Positions 16,921 through 25,631 of a stretch of 64,000 nt of DNA are shown here, one piece after another. The stretch covers positions 14,715 through 78,714 of the forward strand of contig JAVBNC010000011.1 of the NCBI GenBank assembly GCA_031551765.1, read 5' to 3'. The first letter of the stretch is position 1. Each line of letters begins with the position of its first letter. The stretch is from JAVBNC01 sp031551765 (GTDB taxonomy: Bacteria; Desulfobacterota; Desulfovibrionia; Desulfovibrionales; Desulfovibrionaceae). The notes under the pieces were generated by a model. It worked only from the letters and a program-made list of their open reading frames with translations, ran no database searches and was not told where the DNA came from. Position numbers and translations under genes: made by a program.

Positions 16921-17001
16921 GGGGGAAGGGGGCGCCTTTCTAAGAAAGGCGCCCCCTTCCCCCAGACCCTATCCCCCACCCAAAAATTTTTTCAGGGGGG
17001 A
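16921..17001. repeat. Hairpin-plus-C-tract repeat, copy 2
   Basis: A perfect 20-bp inverted repeat (16921-16940 with 16944-16963, loop TAA) is followed by a C-rich stretch, AAAAATTTTTTCA and a G run. The part order matches the element at 7203-7291 while the stem sequence differs with compensating changes. It lies between the DUF3426 gene and radA. There is no T tract after the hairpin, so a simple terminator role is unlikely. Confidence 0.7.
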
Positions 17002-17017
17002 AGCGCATACTCCCTTT

Positions 17018-18385
17018 ATGGCAAAACAGCGCGAAGTGTACGTTTGTTCCGAATGCGGCGCCCGTTCCATGCAGTGGAAGGGGCAGTGCTCCACCTGTTC
17101 CGCGTGGAACACCCTGCAGGCCACGGTGGTGGCGGCGGTCAAGGATAGGCCCGCCACGGCGGCGCGCGGCGCGTCCAGCCTGCTCCGTCCGCTTGCGGAA
17201 GCACCGGACGCGGCCCACGCCGCCTTCAGCACCGGGGTGGACGCCCTGGACCGGGTTCTGGGCGGCGGGCTTACCCCCGGCGCTTCCGTGCTGGTGGGCG
17301 GGGAGCCGGGCATAGGCAAATCCACGCTGCTACTGCAAATGGCCGGGGCCGTGGCCGCTTCCGGCAGGCGGGCCGTGTATCTTTCCGGCGAGGAATCCCT
17401 GTCCCAGATCAAAGCCCGCGCGGAACGCCTGGGCGTTCTTTCGGAAGAGCTGCACGCCTTGGCCACCAGCCAGGTGGAAGACGTGTTCCCCGTGCTGGAA
17501 GGCCCGGAAGCCCCGGCGCTTTTGATTGTCGATTCCGTGCAGACTCTCTCGTCCCTCAAGGCGGAAGGGCTGCCCGGCAACGTCAGCCAGGTGCGGGCCG
17601 TGGCCATGGACGTGGCGGAACAGTGCCGCAAAAGCGATACGGCCGTACTGTTCGTGGGCCACGTGACCAAAGACGGGGCCATTGCCGGTCCCAAGCTGCT
17701 GGAACACATGGTGGACACGGTCATTTCCCTGGAAGGGGACCGGGGCCGCATGTTCCGGCTCTTGCGCGTGCTCAAGAACCGTTTCGGCCCCAACCAGGAA
17801 ATCCTGGTCTTTCAGATGGCGGGCAAGGGCATGGAACTGGTGCGCGACCCGTCCACCTATTTCCTGGGCGCGCGCGATCCCTCCCTGCCGGGCACGGCCG
17901 TGGTCATGGGCATAGAAGGGCAGCGGCCCTTTGCCGTGGAAGTGCAGGCCCTGGCGGCCAAAAGTTTTCTGTCCATACCCCGGCGCACCGGCCTGGGTTT
18001 TGACGTGAACCGCCTGCACCTGCTGCTGGCGGTGCTGGAAAAACGTCTGCGCCTCAATTTCGCGCAGGTGGATATTTACGCCAAAATCGGGGGCGGTCTG
18101 CGCCTGCAGGATCCGGGCATGGACCTGGGCCTGGTGGCGGCCATACTCTCGTCGTTTTACGATATCCCGCTCCCGGAACGGGCTCTGTTTTGGGGGGAAG
18201 TGGACTTGAACGGCCAGATCCGTCCGGTGCAGTCCCAGGCCGTGCGTCTGGACCAGGCCAGGCGCCTGGGGTACGGTCCGTTGTTCTATCCTTCCCAGGA
18301 AGAGGAAAAGGGCGGCGTGCGCACGCTGGCGGCCTTGCAAAAGGCTCTGTTCAGCAAGGAACGCGCCTTTTCCGCTTCGGCTTGA
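17018..18385 (+). CDS. radA: DNA repair protein RadA
   Basis: 455 residues, normal length. An N-terminal C4 zinc finger (CSECG and CSTC) is followed by a RecA-like ATPase with Walker A GGEPGIGKST and a Walker B region ending LLIVDSVQTLSS, the RadA-specific KNRFGP motif, and a C-terminal Lon-protease-like domain (about 320-455). RadA is a helicase that extends heteroduplex DNA and processes recombination intermediates. The ATG lies 17 nt after the G run of the preceding repeat; the Shine-Dalgarno is weak. Confidence 0.97.
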   Translation: MAKQREVYVCSECGARSMQWKGQCSTCSAWNTLQATVVAAVKDRPATAARGASSLLRPLAEAPDAAHAAFSTGVDALDRVLGGGLTPGASVLVGGEPGIGKSTLLLQMAGAVAASGRRAVYLSGEESLSQIKARAERLGVLSEELHALATSQVEDVFPVLEGPEAPALLIVDSVQTLSSLKAEGLPGNVSQVRAVAMDVAEQCRKSDTAVLFVGHVTKDGAIAGPKLLEHMVDTVISLEGDRGRMFRLLRVLKNRFGPNQEILVFQMAGKGMELVRDPSTYFLGARDPSLPGTAVVMGIEGQRPFAVEVQALAAKSFLSIPRRTGLGFDVNRLHLLLAVLEKRLRLNFAQVDIYAKIGGGLRLQDPGMDLGLVAAILSSFYDIPLPERALFWGEVDLNGQIRPVQSQAVRLDQARRLGYGPLFYPSQEEEKGGVRTLAALQKALFSKERAFSASA

Positions 18386-18452
18386 CGCCCACCCGCTTTC
18401 GTGTTCCCATTTCCCCGCATAATTTGCTATGATCAGTTTTGAGGTGTTCGCT

Positions 18453-18776
18453 ATGAGTTCCGATACCCCGGGTTCAGGCACGGGCAAGCCTGCGGGCGAA
18501 TTGCTGGTGGAGCACGCGCTGCGGGAACCCAGGCACTTTACCGTGCTGCTGCATAATGACGATTATACCACCATGGAGTTCGTGGTGGAAATTCTGGTTA
18601 CCGTTTTCCGAAAAAGCCTCAGTGAAGCCCAGGTCATCATGCTGGCCGTGCACGAAAAAGGGCAGGGGGCTTGCGGGGTGTACCCGGCGGAAGTGGCGGA
18701 AACCAAGGTGGCTGTGGTGCACAGCAAGGCGAGGGCCGCGGGCTATCCCTTGCGCTGCACCCTGGAAGAGGTGTGA
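18453..18776 (+). CDS. clpS: ClpS adaptor for ClpA (N-degron recognition)
   Basis: 107 residues from the ATG at 18453, which has GAGG upstream; an in-frame ATG at 18429 lacks one. The ClpS core is clear: VLLHNDDYTTMEFVVEIL (N-degron pocket), the AVHEKGQGACGVYPAEVAETK helix region, and a Cys-containing C-terminal strand. ClpS hands proteins with N-terminal Leu, Phe, Tyr or Trp to the ClpAP protease. It lies directly before clpA and aat, giving the full bacterial N-degron set. Confidence 0.96.
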   Translation: MSSDTPGSGTGKPAGELLVEHALREPRHFTVLLHNDDYTTMEFVVEILVTVFRKSLSEAQVIMLAVHEKGQGACGVYPAEVAETKVAVVHSKARAAGYPLRCTLEEV

Positions 18777-18797
18777 CCTTCACGCCGGAGAGTTGCC

Positions 18798-21314
18798 ATG
18801 TTCGACAAGCATTTGGAAGCCGCGCTGACGGCCGCCGTGGCGGACGTACAGGAACGGCGGCATGAATACCTGACCCTGGAACATCTGCTGCTGGCCATTA
18901 CGGAGCAGCGTTACGGCGAAGATCTGCTGGAAACCTGCGGCGTGGACGTGCTGGCCCTGCAGCGCAGGCTCAAGGAATTTTTCGCCACCTACATGAGCAG
19001 CCTGCCGGAAAACGGCACAGCGGACGTGGTGCAAACCCTGGCCGTGCAGCGGGTCATCCAGCGCAGCGTGCGCCAGATGCACGCGGCGGGCAAGGAAAGC
19101 GTGGGCATAGGCGACGTGCTGGTGGCCATGCTGGACGAGGAGGATTCCTACGCCTCCTTCTTCATGCTCTCCCTGGGCCTCAGCCGCATCACGCTGCTGG
19201 AAGTCATCTCCCATGCCAACCCCTACGGCGACGGCTCGCGTAAAGAGGACGGCCCCGGCTCCCAGGACGGGGAGGCAGAAGAGGGCGGCGACGCGGAAAA
19301 AAAACTGTCCCGCTACACGGCGGATCTGACGGAAAAGGCGCGCCAGGGGCTGATAGACCCGCTCATCGGCCGCAACGCGGAACTGACCCGCACCGTGCAG
19401 GTGCTTTCCCGCCGCCGCAAGAACAACCCCTTGTTCGTGGGCGACCCCGGCGTGGGCAAAACCGCCCTGGCGGAAGGGCTTGCCCTGCGTATCGTCAAGG
19501 GCGAGGTGCCGCCCGCGTTCAGCAAGGCCAAGGTCTTCGCCCTGGACCTGGGCGCGCTGCTGGCCGGGAGCAAATACCGGGGCGACTTCGAAGCCCGCCT
19601 GAAAGCCGTGGTTTCCGCGCTGCAAAGCATCCCGGATTCCATCATGGTCATTGACGAAATCCATACCATCGTGGGCGCGGGCGCCACCAGCGGCGGGTCC
19701 ATGGACGCTTCCAACATCCTCAAGCCCGTGCTGGCCTCGGGTAAGCTGCGCTGCATCGGCTCCACCACGCACGAGGAATTCCGGAACCACTTTGAAAAAG
19801 ACCGCGCCCTGTCGCGCCGTTTCCAGAAAATAGACATCACCGAGCCCACGGAAGAAGAGTGCGTGGAAATCCTCAAGGGCCTGAAAGGCCACTACGAGGA
19901 ACACCACGGCGTGCGCTACACCGGCCCCGCGTTGCGGGCGGCCGTCACTCTGTCCGTGCGCCATTTGCGGGACAAGCTGCTGCCGGACAAGGCCATTGAC
20001 GTGCTGGACGAAGCGGGCGCCGCGAAACAGCTGGCCCAGAACCGTCTGGCGGGCACGCCTCGGGCGGATATTCCGCTGAGCGTGGGGGTCACGGAAATTG
20101 AAAAAGTCGTGGCGGCCATGGCCCGCATTCCTTCCGCCAAGGTCAGCAGTTCGGACCGCGACAGGCTGCGCACCCTGGATACCGACCTACGGGCTGTGGT
20201 CTTTGGCCAGGAAAAGGCCGTGGACCTGGTTTCCAAGGCCGTGCTCCGGGCCAGGGCCGGGTTCGCGCGGCAGGGCAGGCCGCAGGGTTCGTTCCTGTTC
20301 TATGGCCCCACGGGCGTGGGCAAGACGGAACTGGCCCGCCAGCTGGCCGCGTCCCTTCAGGTGACGTTTTTGCGCTACGATATGAGCGAATACATGGAAA
20401 AGCACGCCGTTTCCCGACTCATCGGCGCGCCTCCGGGCTACGTGGGGTTCGACCAGGGCGGGCTGCTCACGGAAGCGGTGCGCAAAACCCCGCACTGCGT
20501 GCTGCTGCTGGACGAAATTGAAAAGGCCCACCCGGATATTTTCAATATCCTGCTGCAGGTCATGGATTACGCCACCCTGACGGACAATTCCGGCCGCAAG
20601 ACCGATTTCCGCAACGCGGTGCTGATCATGACCTCCAACGCCGGGGCCTTTGAAATCAGCGCCCGGAGCATCGGGTTCGCTTCCGCGGGACCCGGCGGCA
20701 TGGCGGAGAAAGGACGGAAAGCCGTGGAAAAGCTGTTTTCCCCGGAATTCCGCAACCGCCTGGACGCCATGGTGCCGTTCGCGGGGCTTTCGAAAGAAGT
20801 CATGGTCCGCATAGTGGACAAGTTCGTGGCCGAGCTGGCCGCCAGCCTCAAGGAAAAGCGGGTGCGTCTGGTGGTCACGGAAAAAGCCGGTCAATGGCTG
20901 GCCGCCAAGGGCTATGACCCGGCTTTCGGCGCGCGGCCGCTGGCCCGCGTGCTGCGGGAAAGCGTAGAAGATACGCTGGCCGGGGAAGTGCTGTTCGGCC
21001 GCCTGGCCGGGGGCGGGGAAGTTGTTGTGGACGCGGGGAGCATTTCGGATGAGGAACTGACCTTCCGCTACACCTCGTCTTTACCGCCCATGTCCACAAA
21101 GAGCCCGGCCCCTGAAGGCCCGGTGCGGAAAAAAGCAGCGCCTCCCGCGAAAAAGCCCGCTCCCGCCAAGGCGGACGCCGCGCCGGGAAAAGCCGCCCCA
21201 AAAGCCAAGACCGCGCCCAAACCCAAGGCGGCAAAAGCCAAGGTTGCATCCAAACGCGGCGGAGTAAAAGGCAAAACGACCGCCGAGGCCGGAGCGCGCA
21301 AGTCCGGGGCCTGA
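18798..21314 (+). CDS. clpA: ClpA unfoldase of the ClpAP protease, with a basic C-terminal tail
   Basis: 838 residues; E. coli ClpA is 758. An N-domain (about 1-145) binds ClpS. AAA domain 1 has Walker A near residue 214 (GDPGVGKT) and AAA domain 2 near 502 (GPTGVGKT), with VIDEIHTI and LLLDEIEKAHP Walker B segments. The two-domain ATPase unfolds substrates into ClpP. Beyond the usual end, residues about 760-838 form a Lys/Ala/Pro tail (repeats such as KKAAPPAKKPAPAK) that resembles histone H1 and is not part of the family core. GGAGAG precedes the ATG. Confidence 0.96.
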   Translation: MFDKHLEAALTAAVADVQERRHEYLTLEHLLLAITEQRYGEDLLETCGVDVLALQRRLKEFFATYMSSLPENGTADVVQTLAVQRVIQRSVRQMHAAGKESVGIGDVLVAMLDEEDSYASFFMLSLGLSRITLLEVISHANPYGDGSRKEDGPGSQDGEAEEGGDAEKKLSRYTADLTEKARQGLIDPLIGRNAELTRTVQVLSRRRKNNPLFVGDPGVGKTALAEGLALRIVKGEVPPAFSKAKVFALDLGALLAGSKYRGDFEARLKAVVSALQSIPDSIMVIDEIHTIVGAGATSGGSMDASNILKPVLASGKLRCIGSTTHEEFRNHFEKDRALSRRFQKIDITEPTEEECVEILKGLKGHYEEHHGVRYTGPALRAAVTLSVRHLRDKLLPDKAIDVLDEAGAAKQLAQNRLAGTPRADIPLSVGVTEIEKVVAAMARIPSAKVSSSDRDRLRTLDTDLRAVVFGQEKAVDLVSKAVLRARAGFARQGRPQGSFLFYGPTGVGKTELARQLAASLQVTFLRYDMSEYMEKHAVSRLIGAPPGYVGFDQGGLLTEAVRKTPHCVLLLDEIEKAHPDIFNILLQVMDYATLTDNSGRKTDFRNAVLIMTSNAGAFEISARSIGFASAGPGGMAEKGRKAVEKLFSPEFRNRLDAMVPFAGLSKEVMVRIVDKFVAELAASLKEKRVRLVVTEKAGQWLAAKGYDPAFGARPLARVLRESVEDTLAGEVLFGRLAGGGEVVVDAGSISDEELTFRYTSSLPPMSTKSPAPEGPVRKKAAPPAKKPAPAKADAAPGKAAPKAKTAPKPKAAKAKVASKRGGVKGKTTAEAGARKSGA

Positions 21315-21317
21315 CGC

Positions 21318-22019
21318 ATGCCGGTTTTGCTGGAGCCAGGAACCACGGCCTTTCCTCCGCTGCGCTACGCGTCGCAGGAAGGGCTGCTCGCCATTGGCGG
21401 TGACCTTTCCAGGGCGCGCCTGCTGGCGGCCTACCGGCGCGGCATTTTCCCTTGGTACGACGACCTGACGCCTATACTCTGGTGGTCGCCGCCGGAACGC
21501 TGCATTCTGCCGCCGGAAGAGCTGCACATTCCCCGGTCCCTGGCCCGCGCCCTGCGTGCCGGGCGTTTCAGCATTACCCTGGATACGGCCTTTGACGCCG
21601 TCATCACGGCCTGCGCTTCCGCCAGGCGGCGGGGGCAGAAGGGCACCTGGATCGTGCCGGAATTGCTGGGCGCCTACTGCGATCTGCACGCGGCCGGGTA
21701 CGCGCATTCCGTGGAGGCCTGGCAGGACGGGGAGCTGGCGGGCGGCCTGTACGGCGTGGCCATTGGCGGGGCTTTTTTCGGGGAATCCATGTTTTTCGCC
21801 CGGCCGGACGCGTCAAAAATCGCGCTGGTCTGGCTGGCGCGCTTTTTACAATCGAAGGGCTTTCCGCTCATCGACTGCCAGCAGGTCACGAGCAACCTGC
21901 TGCGTTTCGGCGCAAGGGCCGTGGCGCGCAACGAGTTCTTGGAACGCCTGCGCGGGGCCTTGGCCCTTCCTTTTGCCCCTGGCCGCTGGGAAATGCCGGA
22001 GGGATTCTTTCCTTTATAG
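21318..22019 (+). CDS. aat: Leucyl/phenylalanyl-tRNA-protein transferase
   Basis: 233 residues, normal. Conserved family segments are [46 protein letters not shown] and the C-terminal [16 protein letters not shown]. The enzyme adds Leu or Phe to proteins that begin with Arg or Lys, creating N-degrons for ClpS/ClpA, so the neighbourhood explains its role. The ATG starts 3 nt after the clpA stop, indicating one transcript. Confidence 0.97.
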   Translation: MPVLLEPGTTAFPPLRYASQEGLLAIGGDLSRARLLAAYRRGIFPWYDDLTPILWWSPPERCILPPEELHIPRSLARALRAGRFSITLDTAFDAVITACASARRRGQKGTWIVPELLGAYCDLHAAGYAHSVEAWQDGELAGGLYGVAIGGAFFGESMFFARPDASKIALVWLARFLQSKGFPLIDCQQVTSNLLRFGARAVARNEFLERLRGALALPFAPGRWEMPEGFFPL

Positions 22020-22047
22020 TATACGGCCCGTAATGCCGCGCTTGTTC

Positions 22048-22076
22048 TTGACGGCGGAACGGGAAACCAGTAAATA
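22048..22076 (+). promoter_or_regulatory. Candidate promoter of the rpmH-rnpA cluster
   Basis: TTGACG (22048-22053) and TAAATA (22071-22076) are 17 nt apart, 36 nt ahead of rpmH. The -10 match is weak. Confidence 0.35.
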
Positions 22077-22112
22077 AACCCGTTCATATCTTCCCCAAGG
22101 AGCCGAAGCATC

Positions 22113-22247
22113 ATGAAGAGAACATATCAGCCGAGTAAAGTTAAGCGTCAGAGAACCCACGGGTTCCGCGCTCGCATGGCTACGCCCGCGGGGCGCGCCA
22201 TTCTGCGGCGCAGAAGGGCCAAGGGGCGGAAGAAATTAAGCGTCTGA
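22113..22247 (+). CDS. rpmH: 50S ribosomal protein L34
   Basis: 44 residues, the normal size for L34 and extremely basic. It starts MKRTYQPSK, contains the conserved segments HGFRARM and [18 protein letters not shown], and ends in TGA at 22245-22247. AAGGAG lies 11 nt upstream of the ATG. L34 is a structural protein of the large ribosomal subunit. As in most bacteria, it is followed by rnpA, yidD, yidC, jag and mnmE. No dnaA is present upstream. Confidence 0.97.
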   Translation: MKRTYQPSKVKRQRTHGFRARMATPAGRAILRRRRAKGRKKLSV

Positions 22248-22624
22248 CCTTTCCGCGCCAGCATCGTTTGACCCGGCGGCCTGATTTCATGCGCTGTTAT
22301 GATACGGGCCGCCGTTATTACTCCAGAAATTTCGTCCTGTTTTTTCTGCCGCGAGGTGAAAGCCCCCTGGAATGGCGGCTGGGCCTGGCGGTAACGCGCA
22401 AAACAGGAAGCGCCGTTATCCGGAACCGCGTCAAACGTGTGCTGCGTGAATTTTTCCGCCTTCATCAGGAGCTGTTGCCGTCCATGGCGGACCTGGCTGT
22501 TGTGCCCAAACGCCACATGGACCCCAGGCGCCTGACCCTGTCCAGCCTGGAGGCGGAGCTTTTGCCGCTCTTGGGCGCGCTGGCCGCGCCCTCTGCGGGC
22601 CTGGACAAAGGATGCGCGACATGA
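22235..22624 (+). CDS. rnpA: Ribonuclease P protein component, probable AUU start
   Basis: 129 residues if it starts at ATT 22235. RnpA cleaves tRNA 5' leaders as the protein subunit of RNase P. The family signature is the basic helix [13 protein letters not shown], preceded by [16 protein letters not shown]. The usual N-terminal strand (E. coli MVKLAFPRELRL) is matched in frame by [12 protein letters not shown], which begins upstream of the first canonical start (TTG, 22268). The ATT aligns with the E. coli initiator and has AAGGGG upstream inside rpmH. With the TTG start the protein would lose this strand. It overlaps rpmH by 13 nt. Confidence 0.88.
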   Translation: MKRLTFPRQHRLTRRPDFMRCYDTGRRYYSRNFVLFFLPRGESPLEWRLGLAVTRKTGSAVIRNRVKRVLREFFRLHQELLPSMADLAVVPKRHMDPRRLTLSSLEAELLPLLGALAAPSAGLDKGCAT

Positions 22625-22896
22625 CCGTTTTGTTGCGGACGTTGCCGGGGCGCGTGTGCAAGGCCCTCTTGCTGCTGCCCATCCGCGTCTATAAATACTG
22701 TATTTCTCCGCTGCTGCCCCCGGCCTGCCGCTACGTGCCCACCTGCTCGGTGTACGCCATGGAAGCGATAGAGCGGCACGGCGTTTTGCGGGGCGGGTAT
22801 CTGGCCGCGCGCCGCCTGCTCAGGTGTCATCCCTGGGGAGCCGGCGGCTACGATCCCGTGCCCCCTCTTGTTGATTCCCCTTACCGGAGCCATTAA
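22621..22896 (+). CDS. yidD: YidD, membrane protein insertion efficiency factor
   Basis: 91 residues from the ATG that overlaps the rnpA stop (ATGA); an ATG 9 nt earlier is also in frame. The family pattern is present: [26 protein letters not shown], the C-terminal [12 protein letters not shown], and conserved Cys residues. YidD is a small peripheral inner-membrane protein thought to help YidC insert membrane proteins. Position between rnpA and yidC is the standard arrangement. Confidence 0.95.
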   Translation: MTVLLRTLPGRVCKALLLLPIRVYKYCISPLLPPACRYVPTCSVYAMEAIERHGVLRGGYLAARRLLRCHPWGAGGYDPVPPLVDSPYRSH

Positions 22897-22902
22897 TTTC
22901 TC

Positions 22903-24498
22903 ATGGATACCAAGCGTACTATCCTGGCGGTTGTCCTTAGTTTTGCCATTCTCATGGGGTGGCAATTCCTGTCCGAATACATGGGCTGGGTCAAGCCCCA
23001 GCAGCCCCAGCCACGGCAGGAAGAATCCCAGCAGGCCGCCAAACCGGCCACCCCCAGTGAATTCCCCGTGGACAAGCCCTTGCCCGCCTTTGCCCCTTCT
23101 CCGGGTAAGGACGTAGTGGTGGAAACCCCTTTGTACAAGGCCGTGTTTTATTCCGGCGGGGGCATTCTCAAAGAGTTCACGCTCAAGCAGTACCGCGAGT
23201 CCATGAAGAAAGACTCCCCCAACGTGGGCATGATTTCCCCGGCCGCCGAGGCCATGGCGCCCATGGGCCTGCTGGTGGACGGCGCTCCTTCCTGGAGCTC
23301 GGGCGCGTGGCAGTTGGACGGCTCCAACCTGTCCCTGACCGGAACCCAGGACGGCACCCTGCGCTTTATCGGCGACGTGGGCGGGCTGCGCGTCACCCGC
23401 GAATTGAAATTTTCCGCCAGCTCCTATGCGATCCAGGAAAAAGTCGGCCTGGCTTCCGCCACGGCCAGGAGCATACGCCTGGCCTTCACGCTGAGCACCG
23501 GCCATCTGGAAGAGGGCGACAGCCAGTATAACAAGACGCGCGTGGCCTACTACCGCGATGGCAGCTTTAAGGAAGAGGAAAGTGACAGCACGCTGCAAAA
23601 GGGCATTGCCCCGGACGGCACCATGGGTTGGGCCAGCGTGATGAGCAACTATTTCCTGGCCCTGGTCAGCCCGCAGGATTCCGGCGTGGCCCTGCGCGCC
23701 AAGCTCCAGGACAAGGTCTACCGGGTGGCGCTGGAAAAAAGCGGCCTCCAGGTGAATCCGGGCCAAGATACCAGCTACGGCTGCACCTATTACCTGGGCC
23801 CCAAAGAAGAAAGCCTGCTTGCCGGCTTGCCCAACAATATTGAAAGCGCCGTGCACTACGGCTTTTTCAGCGTCATCGCCCGGCCGCTCATGGCCATGCT
23901 CAACTTCTTCTATTCTTACGTGGGCAACTACGGCGTGGCCATCATCCTGCTCACCGTGATCATCAAGATCGTGCTCTGGCCCCTTTCGTACAAGAGTTAC
24001 AAGTCCATGGAGCAGATGAAGAAGCTCCAGCCCATGATGGCCAAGCTCAAGGAAAAGTACGGGGACGACAAAGAGCGGCTGAACAAGGAAATGATGCAAC
24101 TGTACAAGACCTACAAGGTCAACCCGGCCGGGGGCTGCCTGCCCATTGTGGTGCAGATCCCCATTTTCTTCGGGCTGTACCAGGGGCTTATGAGCGCCAT
24201 AGCCCTGCGCCAGGCCCCGTTCGTCGTGCATTTCCCCTTCACGGACTGGGTGTGGCTGGCGGACCTTTCCGCCAAGGACCCCTTCTACATTACGCCCCTG
24301 ATCATGGGCGGCACCATGTTCCTGCAACAATGGATGACCCCCGCGGCCGGCGACCCCACCCAGCAGAAAATCATGCTGCTCATGCCGGTGGTGTTCACGT
24401 TCCTGTTTCTGAACTTCCCCTCGGGACTGGTCGTTTACTGGCTGACCAACAACGTTATTTCCATTGCCCAGCAATGGTGGCAGCTCCGCCGGGCGTAA
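22903..24498 (+). CDS. yidC: Membrane protein insertase YidC
   Basis: 531 residues, Gram-negative layout. An N-terminal transmembrane anchor (about 6-25) is followed by a Pro/Gln-rich linker, a large periplasmic beta domain (about 65-300), and the conserved insertase core with five helices (from MLNFFYSYVGNYGVAIILL to the C-terminus). The core includes KKLQPMMAKLKEKYGDDK and NPAGGCLPIVVQIPIFFGLY. YidC inserts and folds inner-membrane proteins, alone or with Sec. It starts 6 nt after yidD. Confidence 0.98.
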   Translation: MDTKRTILAVVLSFAILMGWQFLSEYMGWVKPQQPQPRQEESQQAAKPATPSEFPVDKPLPAFAPSPGKDVVVETPLYKAVFYSGGGILKEFTLKQYRESMKKDSPNVGMISPAAEAMAPMGLLVDGAPSWSSGAWQLDGSNLSLTGTQDGTLRFIGDVGGLRVTRELKFSASSYAIQEKVGLASATARSIRLAFTLSTGHLEEGDSQYNKTRVAYYRDGSFKEEESDSTLQKGIAPDGTMGWASVMSNYFLALVSPQDSGVALRAKLQDKVYRVALEKSGLQVNPGQDTSYGCTYYLGPKEESLLAGLPNNIESAVHYGFFSVIARPLMAMLNFFYSYVGNYGVAIILLTVIIKIVLWPLSYKSYKSMEQMKKLQPMMAKLKEKYGDDKERLNKEMMQLYKTYKVNPAGGCLPIVVQIPIFFGLYQGLMSAIALRQAPFVVHFPFTDWVWLADLSAKDPFYITPLIMGGTMFLQQWMTPAAGDPTQQKIMLLMPVVFTFLFLNFPSGLVVYWLTNNVISIAQQWWQLRRA

Positions 24499-24522
24499 CC
24501 GGCCGCTTCCTGCGAGGCCTTT

Positions 24523-25602
24523 ATGAGCGAGTATAAGGAGTTCCAGGGCAAAACCCTTGACGAAGCCATCCGGGCGGCGTGCACGCATTTTGATACGCCG
24601 CGTGAGAAGCTGGAAATAGAGATCGTCAGCGACGCCAAGGCCGGCATTTTCGGCCTGGTGGGCGTGCGTAAGGCCAGTATCAAGGCCCGGCGCGTGCATT
24701 TCGAAACGCTGTTGGAAACTCTTGAGGAGACCGCTCCGACCCCGGCCGTCAAAGACCCGGATCCCCAGGCAGCTGAACCCGCCCCGCAACTGGAAAAGGT
24801 CCTGGCCGCCAAGCAGGCGGAACGGGCCCCCGGCAGAGGGAAAAAGCCGCAGCCCAAGGAAGCGAAAGCCGAGCAGCCGGCCGCTCAGGACGGCAAGGCC
24901 GGCCAGGACAGGGGCAGACGGGACGCTAAGGCTAAGGAAAAGCCCGAGGCGGGCGCTTCCAAAGGCAAGAGCGCGGGCGGCGGGCGCGGTGAAAAGCGCC
25001 AGGCTTCCTCCTCCAGCCCCGCGTCCAAGCCCGTTCTCAAAGCCGCTCCCCAGCCCAGGCCGCTGGCGGCGGAAGTGGAAGACGGCGGGGACGAGCTGCC
25101 CCGCATTCCCATGGAACAGCTGGACCAGGCCCTGCTGGAGGCCACGGCCCGCGAAGTGGTGACCCGGCTGGTGGATTCCATGCTGGACAACTCCCGTTGC
25201 GAGGTGGTCTGCGCTTCCGACCGGGTGCGCGTTTCCGTTTCCACGGACGACAACTCCGGTCTGCTCATAGGCAAGGACGGCCAGACCCTGGCTTCTTTGC
25301 AGTACCTTGCCGCGCGCATGGTTTCCAACAAAATGGGCGCCCTGGTCCGCGTGCACGTGGACGCGGGCGACTACCGCGAACGCCAGGACGAGCGCCTGCG
25401 CGACCTGGCCCTGGACCTGGCGGCCAAAGTCAAGGCCAACAACCGGCCGCAGCTTACCCGGCCGCTCACTTCCTACCAGCGGCGGGTCATTCACGTCACG
25501 CTGCAGGACGATCCCCTGGTCCAGACCCACAGTAAGGGCGAAGGCGAGCTGAAGCGCGTGGTCATTACGCTGCGCCGCCGCCAGGACAAGCAGGGCGAAT
25601 AG
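24523..25602 (+). CDS. jag: Jag/KhpB-type RNA-binding protein (Jag-N, KH, R3H)
   Basis: 359 residues. The Jag-N domain (about 1-60: EFQGKTLDEAIRAAC, GIFGLVGVRKA) is followed by a long Ala/Pro/Lys/Glu linker (about 65-195), a KH-type domain with the loop LLIGKDGQTLASLQYLAAR near 244, and an R3H domain from about 290 (LTRPLTSYQRRVIH). Homologues bind RNA and influence cell division and envelope growth. The linker is longer than in most relatives. It sits between yidC and mnmE as usual. Confidence 0.93.
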   Translation: MSEYKEFQGKTLDEAIRAACTHFDTPREKLEIEIVSDAKAGIFGLVGVRKASIKARRVHFETLLETLEETAPTPAVKDPDPQAAEPAPQLEKVLAAKQAERAPGRGKKPQPKEAKAEQPAAQDGKAGQDRGRRDAKAKEKPEAGASKGKSAGGGRGEKRQASSSSPASKPVLKAAPQPRPLAAEVEDGGDELPRIPMEQLDQALLEATAREVVTRLVDSMLDNSRCEVVCASDRVRVSVSTDDNSGLLIGKDGQTLASLQYLAARMVSNKMGALVRVHVDAGDYRERQDERLRDLALDLAAKVKANNRPQLTRPLTSYQRRVIHVTLQDDPLVQTHSKGEGELKRVVITLRRRQDKQGE

Positions 25603-25631
25603 GGCGCAAGCCCTTGTAACGGGGCGCGCTC

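Noticed and set aside
22020..22112. Possible replication origin near rpmH
   Set aside because: No dnaA, no cluster of DnaA boxes and no AT-rich unwinding stretch was recognised.
22465..25530. 1,021-residue open frame on the minus strand opposite yidD-yidC-jag
   Set aside because: It is the antisense of strongly conserved genes, rich in His/Gly/Gln without any domain; a GC-rich codon artefact.
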